A stretch of 64,000 nt of DNA from Hypomyces perniciosus (taxonomy: Eukaryota; Ascomycota; Sordariomycetes; Hypocreales; Hypocreaceae), in NCBI GenBank assembly GCA_008477525.1, contig SPDT01000004.1, positions 4,588,001 through 4,652,000 on the forward strand, given 5' to 3'. A program made the position numbers and the translations under genes. The stretch's first letter is position 1. Each line of letters opens with the position of its first letter. The notes beneath the pieces were generated by a model. That model was not told the DNA's origin. It searched no databases and saw only the letters and a program-made list of their open reading frames with translations. This document shows positions 52,010 through 64,000 of this stretch, in pieces.

Positions 52010-54850
52010 CTAGGTTTAACTACAGTATTACTAATTGAATATATAAGCTCCCCTATATAGTATTTTATCGCTTTAAAAGGCATAGTCTTCCAGCTCTACT
52101 CCTATTAGTAGGTCGACAAGACGCGCGAATCTTATATAGTATATTAGGTAATTAAGGTTAGCCTTAACTAAGGGGTTAGCCTTTATCGATATATAGGCGA
52201 TTTAGTCTTAAGCTATAAGTAAATCCCTTAAGGGATAAAAAGAGTAATAAAGGAAAGAATTAAGCGATTAAGAAAAAGATTAAATAAGGTTAAGCTTTTT
52301 AATAATGCAGGTATATTTTAGTAAAAAAGCTAGAAGCCTATATTGTTTAATGGAAAAGGTTATAGCTAAACGTTAATAAATACAAGGTTAGTTTATAGAT
52401 TAAAGGGGCTAATCCCTGTTATTATATCTTATTAATTTTCCTATAATGAAAATATAGTTATATACTTTCTGTCTGCTGCAAATATAAGTTACTAATATAT
52501 CTTTATATTAAAAGCGCTTATAATATAATATAAAGTCTTTATAATAAAATTTAATAGTTAATAGATAGTAGAGTTCTCTTTATAAGATTATTAATTCTTT
52601 AAGGTATTTTAAGTCTACTATTAACTTAAATAAATAGTATATATTAAGTATATTTTTTTCCTATTAGCTTTTAAAGCTATACCCTTTAGAGAGTATATTA
52701 CAGCTATATTATTTAAATACACAATAATATCCTTTATATTATTATTATTAACTAAAGCAGTTTTTAATACTTTTAAAGCCTTAACTGCCTTGCTATTAAA
52801 TATTTCTATTAAGCTAAGTTAGCTATACTTTATTAAAACTTTTTATTATTTTATGAAATAAAGAAGCTATAGCCTATAGCTTTTATAGCGAGGTGTAAGC
52901 TATCTATAAATACTATAGTATTTTAAAGGGCCACTATAGCTATTTAATTGTTAAAGTGTTTAATAGCTTTAACTTTACTACTTAACTAAAGGCTTTAAGT
53001 TTTAGTTAATTTAAGGAAAAAGGCTAGTTTTAAGTAACTTTTAGTAAATTATATAGTCTATTATAGCTTTATTATAGGTATTACTGCAGTTTATTTATAT
53101 AGGCATTAATCTAGTTAGGTTTTATAAATAAAAGGATATTAGTTATTTAGTAATAGTAGTTTAATAGTAATTAAAGTTTTTAGGCATTAAAGAGTTATAT
53201 TATAAAAGGGATTTTATTTTCTTTATATAAAATTAATATAAAAATTATCTTTTATATAAGAGGATAGCTTTTATAGCTATTTCAAAGATTAGGGTTATAT
53301 AATTAAAAAGGTATTATATTTTATATATTTAGGCCTTGATACTATATCTTTAACCTATAAGAACTTATTAGTTTAATATATATATAGACTGCTTAGTGTA
53401 TAATATATAAAGTAGCCCCTTTAATAGAGTTTAAGATATTATATAAAGTATTTATTACTATATCGGCCTTTATAGCCTATTTTTTAATATATATCTTAAA
53501 GCTAAACTTTTAATTAAAGAAAACGCTTAATTACTTAACTGCCCCTTTTTTAAATACTATTTTCTTAATCTTAGTATATATTACTAGTAAGTTATCCTAT
53601 AAGCAGTATCTTAAAAAGTATATTACTTTCATTTTCTTAAAGTTAAATAATATTATATTATCTTTACTTTATTATTAAAGTTTCTAAACTATAGTTAGAG
53701 CTTAAACTGCTATTTAATTAAAGGAGTTACTAATATATAAAAGTATTATATTATCTATATAGCTAAACCTATATAGTTTACTAAAAAGGGACTATTTAAT
53801 AGCTGCTATTTAAAGTTAAGTGAGGGCAGTAAGTAAATAATATATTAAGGCTATATAAAATATAAAGTAGCAAAAAGATTAAGGATATTAGTAATCTTTA
53901 AAGGAAACTATAGCTTTAAGGAAGTTGTTAAGTTATTATCTTTTATAGTTTTATTTAAACTTTATAGTTTATTTTAGAAGATTAAGCCTATTTAGCTATA
54001 TAGTTAAGCTAGCTTTATTTTTATATTTAAAGTATTAATCTATTAGTAAAGACTATATTAAAAACCTTTTAGATATTAACTATAATAAAGGTAGTTATTT
54101 TATTATTATAGAAACCTAGTTTAACTTTTTAGATTAAAGCTATAATTAAGTTAATGCCAGATCTCTGTAAAAGGGCATTGGCTTATTTAGTATATAATAC
54201 CTACTATATAATTGCAGTATATATAATTCTTTATGTAATAAAGCGTTTAAGTCTTTTACGTTAGTAAAAGAGGAAAAAGATTAGTCTTTAAGCTTTTAAA
54301 GATAATAAATCTTTTTTTAATTTAAGGATTATTACTACTTTAGTTAGTTTAAAGGCTAATAAATAATATTTAATTTTAAGGCAGGTTTTATAAAGGGAGT
54401 AGATATATTCTTTAATTATTGGCCAGTAAAGCTATAAGAGGTCTATTATAATATTATAAATACTTAAAGATATATTTCCTATATATATTATAACTATTAT
54501 TACTTTATTTAGCGAGACTATTAAAGGGAGCTTAATGTATTATTATTAATTAATCGGGGCCTATAAGTCTTTAATCCTATTAGCTATTATATATTTTTTA
54601 AATATAATATTATAAAAAGCGGTCGCCTTTTTTTCTTAAAAAGTAAATACTTAATTGCCTATTTATAGTAATAGTAGTTAAAAGACTAGTAATAGCTTTA
54701 CCTAGTAAGCTATATAAAAAATATTTTTACTTTCTTTAATAGTATTAATAACGTCTCGCTAATATACCCTTTTAATATTAATAATCTTTAGCCTTTTATA
54801 GTTAAAAAAATATAACTTTAATATTAATTAGGAAAAGTTAACTATTACTT
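52010..54850 (-). mobile_element. Second Tad1-like LINE relic, minus strand (RIP-mutated, fragment)
   Basis: On the minus strand around 53,700-53,480 the end of a non-LTR reverse transcriptase is readable (KKMKVIYFL...AVK.LSVFFN.KFSFK, the equivalent of KTE..HF...R.LGV..D..L.FK). At about 52,850-52,650 an RNase H segment is readable (YLNNIAVIYSLKGIALKA). It differs from the LINE pair around the gene island. Edges are approximate, and the join to the Gypsy sequence on the right is not resolved. Confidence 0.55.
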
Positions 54851-57488
54851 TTAAATCCTATTACTATTATAACTATTATCTTTTCAAAAGTATAGCCACC
54901 TTTATACAAGTTTTAATAGCAGTTAAAATAAAAAATAATTTTATTAAAGTTAATATAAAAAATATATATTACCAGCAATTAATAATTAAAAATACAGTAA
55001 ATAAAGTAAAGTTTAATTTAGTTAAATAAAGAACTATATTATACTAGCAAGTATTAATTAAAAATACTTTAAAAGAAATAGAATATAATTTAATTAAAAA
55101 GGGGCCTTTAAACTATATATTCTATAAACCTTAACACTATATTAAAATTACTATCTAACTTAGAAGTATAATAAAATTAATAATAAAGAAATATAAATGT
55201 AAATAATCTTAAATTAAACATATATAAAGCTACTGCCTGCCTTTATAATTTATAATTAATAATAAAAAAAGAAACCTTTATTAAAGCTATTACTATTACT
55301 TTTTAATATATTACTTCTGTAAAACTAAACTAAACTTTAAAATTAAAAAATATATTTAAATATAGCGGATATATAAATAATAGCAGCTATAAACTTTATT
55401 ACCTTTTATTAATAATTATATATCTATGCAATAAAACTAACCTAAAAAGAGATTAATTAAACTATTAAAATGAAAAAAATTAATACCTATTACTTTATTA
55501 AAGCTTTTAAATAAATGTTTCTAATAAATACTTATAGCATAAAGAGATTATATTAAAGTAAAAATAATATTATTTAAAGAAATATATAACTTTATTAATA
55601 AATATTACTCCCTAATATAATTAAAAAAGATTATAACTATTAATATTAAAAGAATAATAATAAAGAAATTTAAATTTAATAAATTAAATATTTTAAAAAA
55701 ACTGCTATTTTAATTAGATAATTTATATAATACTTTTTTATTAAAAATAGTAAATAAGCTTCCTTTATAATAGGCTTAAGATTATAAAATTAAAGTACTG
55801 CTAGGAAAAAACCTATTATATTAAAGCAATAAGCTATTTTTATTTAATAAACTGCAGGTAATAAGAAAATAGTTAAATAATAATTTAATAAAAGGATTTA
55901 TCTGCGACTTATAAGTATAATATACTACTCCCCTTTTTTCAGCTATAAAACTAAAAGGCAGTATTTATATTTATTAAAATTATTAAAGGTTAAATAATAT
56001 TACTATGAAAAATTCATATTTATTACTATTAATTTAAAAAACCTTTAATGCTTTAAGCTATATAAAGGTATATATAAAATTTAATCTTATTACTGCATTT
56101 AATAACCTTTATATTATTAAAAAGGATATATAAAAAATAGCGTTTATTATGAAGTTTAGCCTCTTTAAAATATTTATTATACCTTTTAGGCTTTATAATA
56201 TACCTGCTATATTTTAATACTATATTAACTATATATTTTATAACCTTTTTAATTACATTTATACAATATACTTTAATAATATTTTTACATATTTATTATA
56301 TTAAAAAAAGTATAAAGAATATATGTATAAAGTAATAGCCTGCCGTTGAAATACTGGCCTTTAAATTAATATTATTAAATATAAATTTAAAATAATAAAA
56401 ATAAAATACTTTAATTTAATTATTACTTTAAAGGGATTAAAAATAGATTTTAGGAAAGTTAAAGCTATATTAAACTCGCAATTATTTAAAAGACTAAAAG
56501 ACTTATCAAAGTTTTTTAGCTTTATAAATTTCTATCGCTATTTTATTTAAAAATACTTTAAAATAGCTATACTATTAAACAAACTTTTAAAAAAAGATTA
56601 ACTATATATTTAAAAAGCAAAATAGCAGAAAGCCTTTAATTTAATTAAATATACTTTTAAATTAGCTTTAATCTTAGCCTTTTTTAACTATAATAAGTAA
56701 ATAGTCTTTAAAATTAATGCCTTTAATTAAGCATTAAATAGAATTTTATTATAGTATAATAAAAAAGGTATTTTATATTTATTATATTCTTTTCTATAAA
56801 GTATAATACTTAAAACCATAATTATAAAATTTATAATAAAAAACCTTTAGCTATTATTAAAGTAATAAAAAAATAGCGCCTATAATTATAAAGCTTATAA
56901 GAGTTTGATATTATTATAAACTATAAAAACCTTAAATACTTTACTTTAATAAAAGCCTTAAACTAATAGTAAATTTAATAGTTTAAATTCCTTTTTAACT
57001 TTAACTTTTATATTATTTATTAATTTAACTTTAAAGCTATAAAGTTTCATATTTTAAGTACTAACGTAAAAAATAAACTTATAAAATTAAACCCTTTTAA
57101 TAATTAAATTAAAAATAAATAATATATTATCTTTTTATAGAGTTCTTTTAGCCTTAAAGCTTAAATAATATTTTAAAAAAAGGTTTTATTAAATATTAAA
57201 CTGTTTATAAAGGCTGCCTTTATAGCTATAATAATATGAATAGAAAATAAATTAATTAATAACCTAATTGCAGTAGTATATAAATACAATACCATAGTAA
57301 AAGAAATAGCAATTATACTTTAAGACTTTAATATTTATTAATAGTTAAAACAGCTTTATAGAAAACTCTAGATTATAGTAAATAACTGTTAAGTAATAAA
57401 TAGTAGAATTTACTATTAAGAGCAGCTTTTTATTCCCTTTAATAATAAGCTTTAAATATAAATTTTATTTAAAAACTACTTAAATAGC
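54850..57488 (+). mobile_element. Gypsy retrotransposon relic, plus strand (RT to integrase), cut at 57,488
   Basis: Plus-strand remnants follow Gypsy order. The reverse-transcriptase start is at about 55,895-56,030 (GFICDL....TTPLF...LKGSIYIY..Y..LN.IT.KN.Y.LLLI, the usual GFIR.S.SP..AP..FV.KKDGSLR...DYR.LN..T.KNRYPLP). The following KFNLITAFN block is at about 56,080-56,110. Integrase-region sequence (57,100-57,488) matches 63,490-63,870 in inverted orientation. It ends abruptly where the 172-bp LTR starts, showing that another element inserted here. Confidence 0.65.
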
Positions 57489-57660
57489 TATTACGGCATA
57501 GAAAGGCAGGTTAGGGTAAATATCGTTGTTATGCTGAAGAGAGCGAGAAATCCCTGAGGCTCTACGGAAAGCTATAGCTAGGAGCGCGTTGGGGCCTGGT
57601 CACGTGACCGGGGCTTATATAATAGGGCATTAACATCGCGTTATAGTCAGTGCCGTAACA
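57489..57660 (-). repeat. 172-bp Gypsy LTR (3' LTR of a minus-strand element)
   Basis: Ends TGCCGTAACA on the right and starts TATTACGGCA on the left (TGTTACGGCA before a RIP-type change), so inverted termini. Directly right of it, GTACCCCCCCTC is a polypurine tract when read on the minus strand; it fits a minus-strand element whose body extends rightwards. Confidence 0.75.
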
Positions 57661-58200
57661 GTACCCCCCCTCTTTATCACGCTGTTCGGCCGCGAATAGG
57701 GTTTTAGTATTAGTAATATATAGTTTAGTTATAGGCTTTAGCGCAGTATAGTCTTCGGTTAGCGCTCTGCAGGCATTAGTTTCTTTCTAGCTATTTCCTC
57801 CTTTTCCTCTTTTATAATTCTTTTTAATGCCTATTGCAGTAGGCCCAGCTTTTTTAGGTTTCTTTTATAAAAGTCTTATATTACCCTCTCTTAGCCTTAC
57901 AAATACTTAGCCAATTGCTATATAGCAGTGTAGTATTTCTATTTAATAAAGTAATAGAATCTATTATTATTATAATAATCTAAAAGCGCTTTAAACTCTT
58001 ATTTCTTTTATACTTTATCTATATTATCTTTTTTTTTTTTTAATATTTTGCCTTAAATATTCTTTAATTTAGCTTTATTAATTATCTTTTACCTAGGATA
58101 TAATAAAATGGCTCTTTTAAATTACAGGAGGGAGTTATATAAAATTAAGAAAATCTTTATACTTTCTAGCAGGTTAATAGTATAGGCTTATAGGTATACT
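57661..58200 (-). mobile_element. Gypsy element, minus strand, 3' internal part (before nested insertion)
   Basis: Begins with the polypurine tract next to the LTR and continues rightwards until the inserted LTR element at 58,201; it resumes at 62,533. RIP-mutated, with no intact frame. Confidence 0.5.
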
Positions 58201-58604
58201 TTGTCGGGGGTAACTGATATGCCCAACGCACCCACTTTATTTTCTTTTAGCTTACCCGAGAAAAGTTAGCCGCTTATTTAAGCAGCTACTGGATTAAAAA
58301 AGTATAGGAGTATAAAGATATATAGATAGACCTAGTTTAATAAAGAATAACCTTCTTCCCCTTTTAATATATAACCCCACCTGTAAGAATACAGTTGCTA
58401 AGGTGTATAAAGGTAACCGTTAGTTGCTTTTGGCTGCCGGCATTATGATTAAATAATCTGCAGTATCTTTTTAGCCTTTATATTACTTAATTGCCGCTTT
58501 ATGGTTCTGTTAGGAGCGCGGTTCCCGCGCTTGATACCAGTTATTGTGTATAGGTGTGTGTGTGTATTGTATATATGTTTTAGAGTGCTAATTCCCCCTC
58601 GATA
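58201..58604 (+). repeat. 5' LTR of the nested 4.3-kb element
   Basis: About 404 bp, TTGTCGGGGGTAACTGAT at the start and CCCCCTCGATA at the end. It matches 62,127-62,532. A few bases later, TGGTAACCGAG (58,609-58,619) is placed like a primer-binding site. Confidence 0.8.
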
Positions 58605-61600
58605 AAACTGGTAACCGAGATAAAGGGGAAATCTCGGGGATTATATTATAGGAAATAATTACTGAGGGCACTTCTATACTGCCACTAAGACCTACCCTCA
58701 CCTAACTACTAATACAATTATAGGCTGGCTTTACCTAGTCTCTGTATAAATATAAAATAATTAGCCGAGGGAAATAGCCTAAAACCCCTTCTGCAACTAT
58801 TTAATATAGATTAGTATAATACTTAACTCTAAAAATACAGGTTATTTAGTTGCAATTTCCGAAAAGATATCAGGATTAGTTAACCTAGGCATAATGCGCC
58901 AAAATATAATAAAAGAGCGGAACCTCGAGAAACTATTAATTGACAATACTTGCCAATTAAAAGCTAAAATCCCAAGGAAAATTACTAAAAAACTAGTCGC
59001 TATAGTAAAAGCGAATAGATAGGTAAAACAGTCAGCACTATATAACCTAAACCCCCCCAAACTATTAATATACTATTATAACCTTTATTTTACTTACTAG
59101 CAGGTAAGTTAACAGGTAAAATAGCTATAGGGGGCTAATAAGGGATATATTAATTATTTAATCTCCTAGTATAAAGACTTTATTTTAATTTTACTAATAT
59201 TCTTGGCTAGGTTTTTCTTAACTTTAAATAAAAGTATTATTTTTACTGCTTTTATAATCTCTAATATATAGGCTGTCTTTACTTATATTAAAGACATTTA
59301 AAGAAGATATAAAAGGGATAATAACCTAATGTCTTATAACTAGCATTAATGCGGGAAACTATCCCTAAAAGACTAGCTGATTTCTTTATCCCAGATAGAT
59401 AAACGCGACCCTTTTTCTTTGCGAAAGAACTCCCTATATTAGCAGAATATATCGCTATAGCTCTTTTACTAATAGAATATATCCCTTTTTTAGCCGAGAG
59501 AGGAATACTCTTTTAAAGGCCAGTTATTTAAATCGGATAACTCTAATCTGCAGGAGAAAGGGCATTCTTTCACTAAAGAACCATTTAATCGAGACTTTAA
59601 TAACTTACTTTAACTTAGAGTAAAAGAGTCTAAATCAAACCGATAACCTCCTTTTACTGGGATACTAGACGCGACTTTATCCTTAACCCCTTAACCTAAG
59701 GAATAATTTAATTATACACCTAACCTAATATTAATAATATCTATATCTATTATAATAAAATTCAGGGAAAGATTAAGCTCTTTAGCAGAAAAAGGGAAAT
59801 TATTATTTTAAAAATTCCTTTTTTTTACTTAAACCTTTAAGAATATCTAGGGTATAAAGCCATTAATAGGGATTAACTGTATAAGTAAATTTAATAGTAA
59901 GAATATATCCTAGTTTTTAAGAAACTATAAGTAAAAGATAAAAGATTAAGGAATCTTAATTAAAGATTAAAGGAGGTATTTAAAACTATTTATAAAAGTA
60001 AAAGAATAAAAGATAATTTAGATTTTTATTAAAGAAAGCATTAGCTGGAATAAAATAAAAAAAGAACTTTTATAATACTATAAGTAATAGGATAAAGATT
60101 AATTAGAATTATATACAGTATAACTCTAAAACCTTTATTGCTATAAACCTATAAGAATATAGTCTGCGATAGATTAGTTGCTTTAATATTAATATCTCTG
60201 TTAAAAGCTTAATAAGAGAAATTAGAGGATAGCGATACTATATTCCTATAATATCGCGAAAGTAATGCTATTAGAGCTGCTCTGGCTTGTAATAGCTTTT
60301 AAAGGGATTAAGGAGATTAATAATTTTAAGGATTTAGTGTATATTAAGGTCTAAACGCTTTTCTATAATAAAACACTAGCAGAGCTTAATATTTAAAAAG
60401 CCTATTTTCGGGAGTTTAATAAAGGATTATTTAAAACTAGGGATTTATTAGATTTATCTGAGTCAGAGTTAAGCTTAAGGATAAAAAAGCGAAAAGAAGA
60501 ATAGCTTAAACTCGCGGAACTAACTATAACTTTATAGCTTAAAGATTAAATAAATGCTTTATCTGAAAAATTCAATAAGCTAGCAATTCAGCTCCTTTAG
60601 TAGAAGGAAAAGGCAATTAACTTAAAAGAAAGAGAATATTGTCGTATTACTACTAATAGCAATAAACCTTTAGCGAGAACCAGGGCATATACTTATAAGT
60701 TAAAGGAAGAAGAGATATTCCGACTAAGACGCGGTCCCCTATAATACTTTAAGGTAGCTATTCCTGGAATAAACCAGATAAGTCGGGATAACTACCTTTA
60801 TATAAGGGATATATAAAGGAAGATAAGCGGTAACGTTCTTAAAAACAGCTGCTAAGTGCTGTTTTTAAAGGGGAGGAGATAGCTGTTAACTAAAGTCTAC
60901 TGCCCCGCCTATAAAAAATATAACCTAGGTATACTATAAAGAAAAGAACTGCAAGATTAAATAATTTATTAACTACATTTCCCTATTAACCGCTTATTTC
61001 TTAGTAGTAGAAGCCGAGATAAACTTTTAAACCTGCCTTTAATCGAATAGTACTTTAAGCTTTTAGTATTCCTAATAGACTATAGAACTTCCAGCACTTT
61101 ACTAAAAGATAATGAATTTTTATAGGGTTAATCTATTTCCCTGAGCACTGGTATACTTACATTTTTAATAAACGCGGGTACCTCTAGTACCTGGAACATA
61201 ACTTCCTACAATGACCACCCCCAGCTATACAGCCGAGCCAGTCGCAGCAAAGGAAAAGAAAAGTATTCTCCCCTGCTCTGCAAATGGTGTCAGTAGTGAA
61301 GAAACAAGACAACACTGCTAGCCCGGCAATATAAGCGGCGTCCCTTATAAAAGCAATAGCAGGATTAGCGACTAAGAGTAGGTTAATGCATTTCTCGGTA
61401 ACGCCATAACCTATAGGACCCCTAGCAACTGTGCTAGCTGTCGTTGATAATGCTGAAACCTTGGACGCAGAGTCGGCTTCCTTTAAAGAAAGTAGTAGCT
61501 CTTCTAATGCGTTAGAGGACGACCAAGACTTGAAGGATGAAAGAGTTTCAGGAGTTATTACTGAACCTAACTAGCGAGCAATTAAGGATAATAAGAAGGC

Positions 61601-62126
61601 TCTTTTAAAACTAGGTAAAAGAGGGTAAGCTATAATAGTAGCCTTTGCAGCAGCAATAGGGAAAACTATACTTTAATATTCCTAGGTTTAACGAATTATA
61701 GCCTTAAATATATACTGCAGTTTAACGCCACTTAGGCTAATAGATGAATCGGCTTAGGATAATATCTAAGAATGAGTTTGTGTACCTATACGAACAACAG
61801 GATAACCGATATAAGATAAGCGGATGGCAGCTTGGAATGCCCGGCAATAAAGAGATTAATAAAAGGGGACTATTTAATTATAACAATTCTGATAGGAGGG
61901 GAATAATTTAATATAGATTAGATAGGGAGGAATTAGTAATATAGATAGCAGTAGTTCTGCTTTTGATTTTCTTTCCTTTTTTCTTTTAATAATACTTTTT
62001 CCGCTACCTTCCTATATTGTTTACATTTTTCTTAAATATTACTATACTAGTATTAAAGGGATTTAATAGGAAAAGCATTTTGTCGAGATTCGCTACTTTT
62101 ATTCGCGAATGCTTATAGGGAGGGTT

Positions 62127-62532
62127 TTATTAGGGGTAACTGATATGCTTAACGCACCTGCTTTATTTTCTTTTAGCTTACCCGAGAAAAGTTAGCTGTT
62201 TATTTAAGCAGCTACTAGATTAAGAAAGTATAGGAGTATAAAGATATATAGATAGACTTAGTTTAATAAAGAATAACCTTCTTCCCCCTTTAATATATAA
62301 CCCTACCTATAAGAATATAGTCGCTAAGGCGTATAAAGGTAACTGTTAATTACTTTTAGCTGCCGGCATTATAATTAAATAATCTGCAGTATCTTTTTAG
62401 TCCCTATATTACTTAATCGCCGCTTTGTGGTTCTGTCAGGAGCGCGGTTCCCGCGCTCGATACCAGTCGTTGCGTATAGGTGTATGTATGTGTTGTGTAT
62501 ATGTTTTGGAGTGCCAATTCCCCCTCGACAAA
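62127..62532 (+). repeat. 3' LTR of the nested 4.3-kb element
   Basis: Same sequence as the 5' LTR. The start is RIP-altered (TATTAGGGGTAAC for TGTCGGGGGTAAC) while the end CCCCCTCGACAA is intact. Confidence 0.8.
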
Positions 62533-64000
62533 ATACTTTTATTATTATATAAAGCCCTGCCTATTTATTATCTAGTTTTTTTATTAGCTAGTTAATTTTT
62601 ATATTTTATATATTAATAAAGACTTCTTGGCTAATAGTATAGATTAATAATGCCTTTCTTTGCGCGTTTGCGTTTTTTTTTATATCTTTTTCTTAAAGCT
62701 TTAGTGAGGGCTTTTAGCTGTATAATAATGTATTTAAATTACTTGGCAATAGCATTAGCGTAAAAGAACTCTCTTTTTTTTACTGCAGAAAGGTTTAACA
62801 GGCAGGGCTATAAAGGCTTTATCTTTAGGTAAAGGTTAAAACTATAATTAGCGAAAAACAGCAATACACTAGTAGTTTCAAATATTATATTATTTACAGC
62901 AAATTTAGCCAATAAAAGCTAGTAGGCCTAGTTATTTTAATAAAAGTTAATAAAAGTTTATAAGTATTATTTTATATTTATATTAATCCTTTTAGTTTAG
63001 CTATTAGTTTTAAAGTAGAAGGCTAATAATTATTTTAATATAACTTTTAATTGCTTTAAAAGTTATTTTTACAATTTTAATATAAACTATATATTATAGT
63101 TTAATATAATATTATTAAATATATTATAAAGGCAGTAAATCCTATTAATAAATATATTAGCTAGCTTTTTTATTAATAGTAAAGTAATAAGTATAAAATA
63201 ATATATTTTTATAAAGTAGTAAACTATTATTAATAAATACTTATAGGTAATATTATATTAATAGGATTTAGGCAGTAGTATAATATAGTTAATAAAGATA
63301 TTTAATTATATATAGAATAAGACTAGTAATAGTTAAAAGAAGCTTTATAGTAAAGATTGCAAGGCCTTTATTTTAATATATAGTTTGCAGGCTTATATAA
63401 ATACTTTAGTATCTCTTAAAATCTATAGCCATTAGTATATCTGGCTAATAAGGTTTAGAGTTTTAAATCTGCTTAGGTATCCGGCTAGGCTGTTCAAGTG
63501 GTTTTTAAATAAGATTTATATTTAAAGTTTATTATTAAAGGGAATAAAAAGCTGCTTTTAGTAGTAAATTTTACTATTTATTATTTAATAGTTATTTATT
63601 GCAATCTAGAGTTTTTTACAGAGCTATTTTAACTATTAGCGGATATTAAAGTCTTAAAGCGCAATTACTATTTCTTTTACTATAGTATTTTATTTATATG
63701 CTACTGCGATTAGGTTATTAATTAGTCTATTTTCCGCTAATATTATTATAGCTATAAAGGCGGCCTTTATAGATAGTGTAATATTTAATAAGAATTTCTT
63801 TTAGAATATCGTTTAAGCTTTAAAGCTAAAAGAACTTTATAGGAGGATAGTGTATTGCCTGTTTTTAATTTAGTTATTAAAGGGGTTTAATTTTATAGGC
63901 TTATCTTTTACTTTTTTACTTAAAGCGTTAAGCTTATAGCTTTAAAGCCAGGCTAATAAATAATATAAAAGTTAAAGCTAGAAAAGAATTTAAATTATTA
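62533..64000 (-). mobile_element. Gypsy element, minus strand, continuation beyond the nested insertion and out of the window
   Basis: Minus-strand relic. About 63,490-63,870 is the inverted counterpart of 57,100-57,488 (integrase side of a Gypsy polyprotein), here continuing past the point where the plus-strand copy was cut. Heavily RIP-mutated. The 5' half and 5' LTR lie outside the window. Confidence 0.6.

Larger units (their letters stand above)
58201..62532 (+). mobile_element. Complete 4.3-kb LTR element without recognisable reverse transcriptase (LARD-like)
   Basis: Two LTRs of about 404 bp (58,201-58,604; 62,127-62,532) with inverted ends TTGTCG...CGACAA. A likely 5-bp duplication ATACT lies at 58,196-58,200 and 62,533-62,537. 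A polypurine-like AGGGAGGGTTT precedes the right LTR. The ~3.5 kb interior is only partly RIP-mutated. Plus-strand coding traces (for example 58,845-59,020 and 60,480-60,760, rich in Lys, Glu and Leu) look Gag-like. I found no polymerase, RNase H or integrase motif, so it probably depends on another element. The minus-strand frame at 58,842-59,060 is a shadow. Confidence 0.72.

Noticed and set aside
58842..59060. 72-codon minus-strand ORF
   Set aside because: The plus strand at the same place reads as the more protein-like Gag-type frame of the nested LTR element.

Overview
The window looks like a chromosome segment of a filamentous ascomycete, most likely a eurotiomycete of the Aspergillus/Penicillium kind. 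This is inferred from gene families, short introns with GTRNGT donors and a TACTAAC-type branch point, and the repeat content. It splits into two compartments. About three quarters is very AT-rich, TA-dinucleotide-heavy, stop-riddled transposon debris, the signature of repeat-induced point mutation (RIP: C to T and G to A). The rest is a normal-composition gene island at about 27.6-44.36 kb. I see no rRNA, convincing tRNA or CRISPR.

Left compartment (1-21.7 kb). Two tandem RIP-mutated Copia elements share an LTR (1-9.4 kb). They are followed by LTR fragments, then a ~2.2 kb element with 96-bp terminal inverted repeats (11,391-13,584). Inside it sits a complete 958-bp miniature LTR retroelement with 77-bp LTRs and a TTTAT target duplication. 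Then come a decayed LINE with a recognisable endonuclease, a solo LTR with an AAGGG duplication (17,622-18,005), and a Tc1-type transposon with an intact transposase gene (18.2-19.6 kb).

Gene island (27.6-44.4 kb). From left to right: a secreted alpha/beta hydrolase (minus strand); a siderochrome-type MFS transporter (minus); an HSL-type alpha/beta hydrolase (minus); an alcohol-acetyltransferase-like enzyme (minus, two exons); a six-exon megasynthase (plus); and a second, paralogous siderochrome-type MFS transporter (plus). The megasynthase reads isocyanide synthase (DIT1/PvcA) - adenylation - carrier - BAHD-like transferase. That is the architecture I know from the copper-responsive isocyanide synthase CrmA of Aspergillus fumigatus. 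The island is therefore read as a crm-like isocyanide cluster: the synthase makes an amino-acid isocyanide, activates it and transfers it to an alcohol; the acetyltransferase and hydrolase tailor it; two transporters move the product or its metal complex. Four promoter regions carry clustered TGCTCA hexamers resembling binding sites for the copper-starvation regulator Mac1.

Two same-orientation ~5.9 kb Tad1-like LINEs bracket the island. The left copy sits inside the last codons of the secreted hydrolase gene; its original last 16 codons and stop lie 5.9 kb away at 21,641. The right copy inserted 38 bp after the stop of the second transporter gene and has a perfect 15-bp target duplication.

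Right compartment (50.3-64 kb). It holds a degenerate NLR/ankyrin-type gene remnant, two solo LTRs (one belonging to the miniature family, with a CTATA duplication), a second LINE fragment, and a nest of Gypsy elements. A complete 4.3 kb LTR element without a recognisable reverse transcriptase (58,201-62,532) is inserted in that nest. All gene calls rest on reading motifs by eye; no database search was run.
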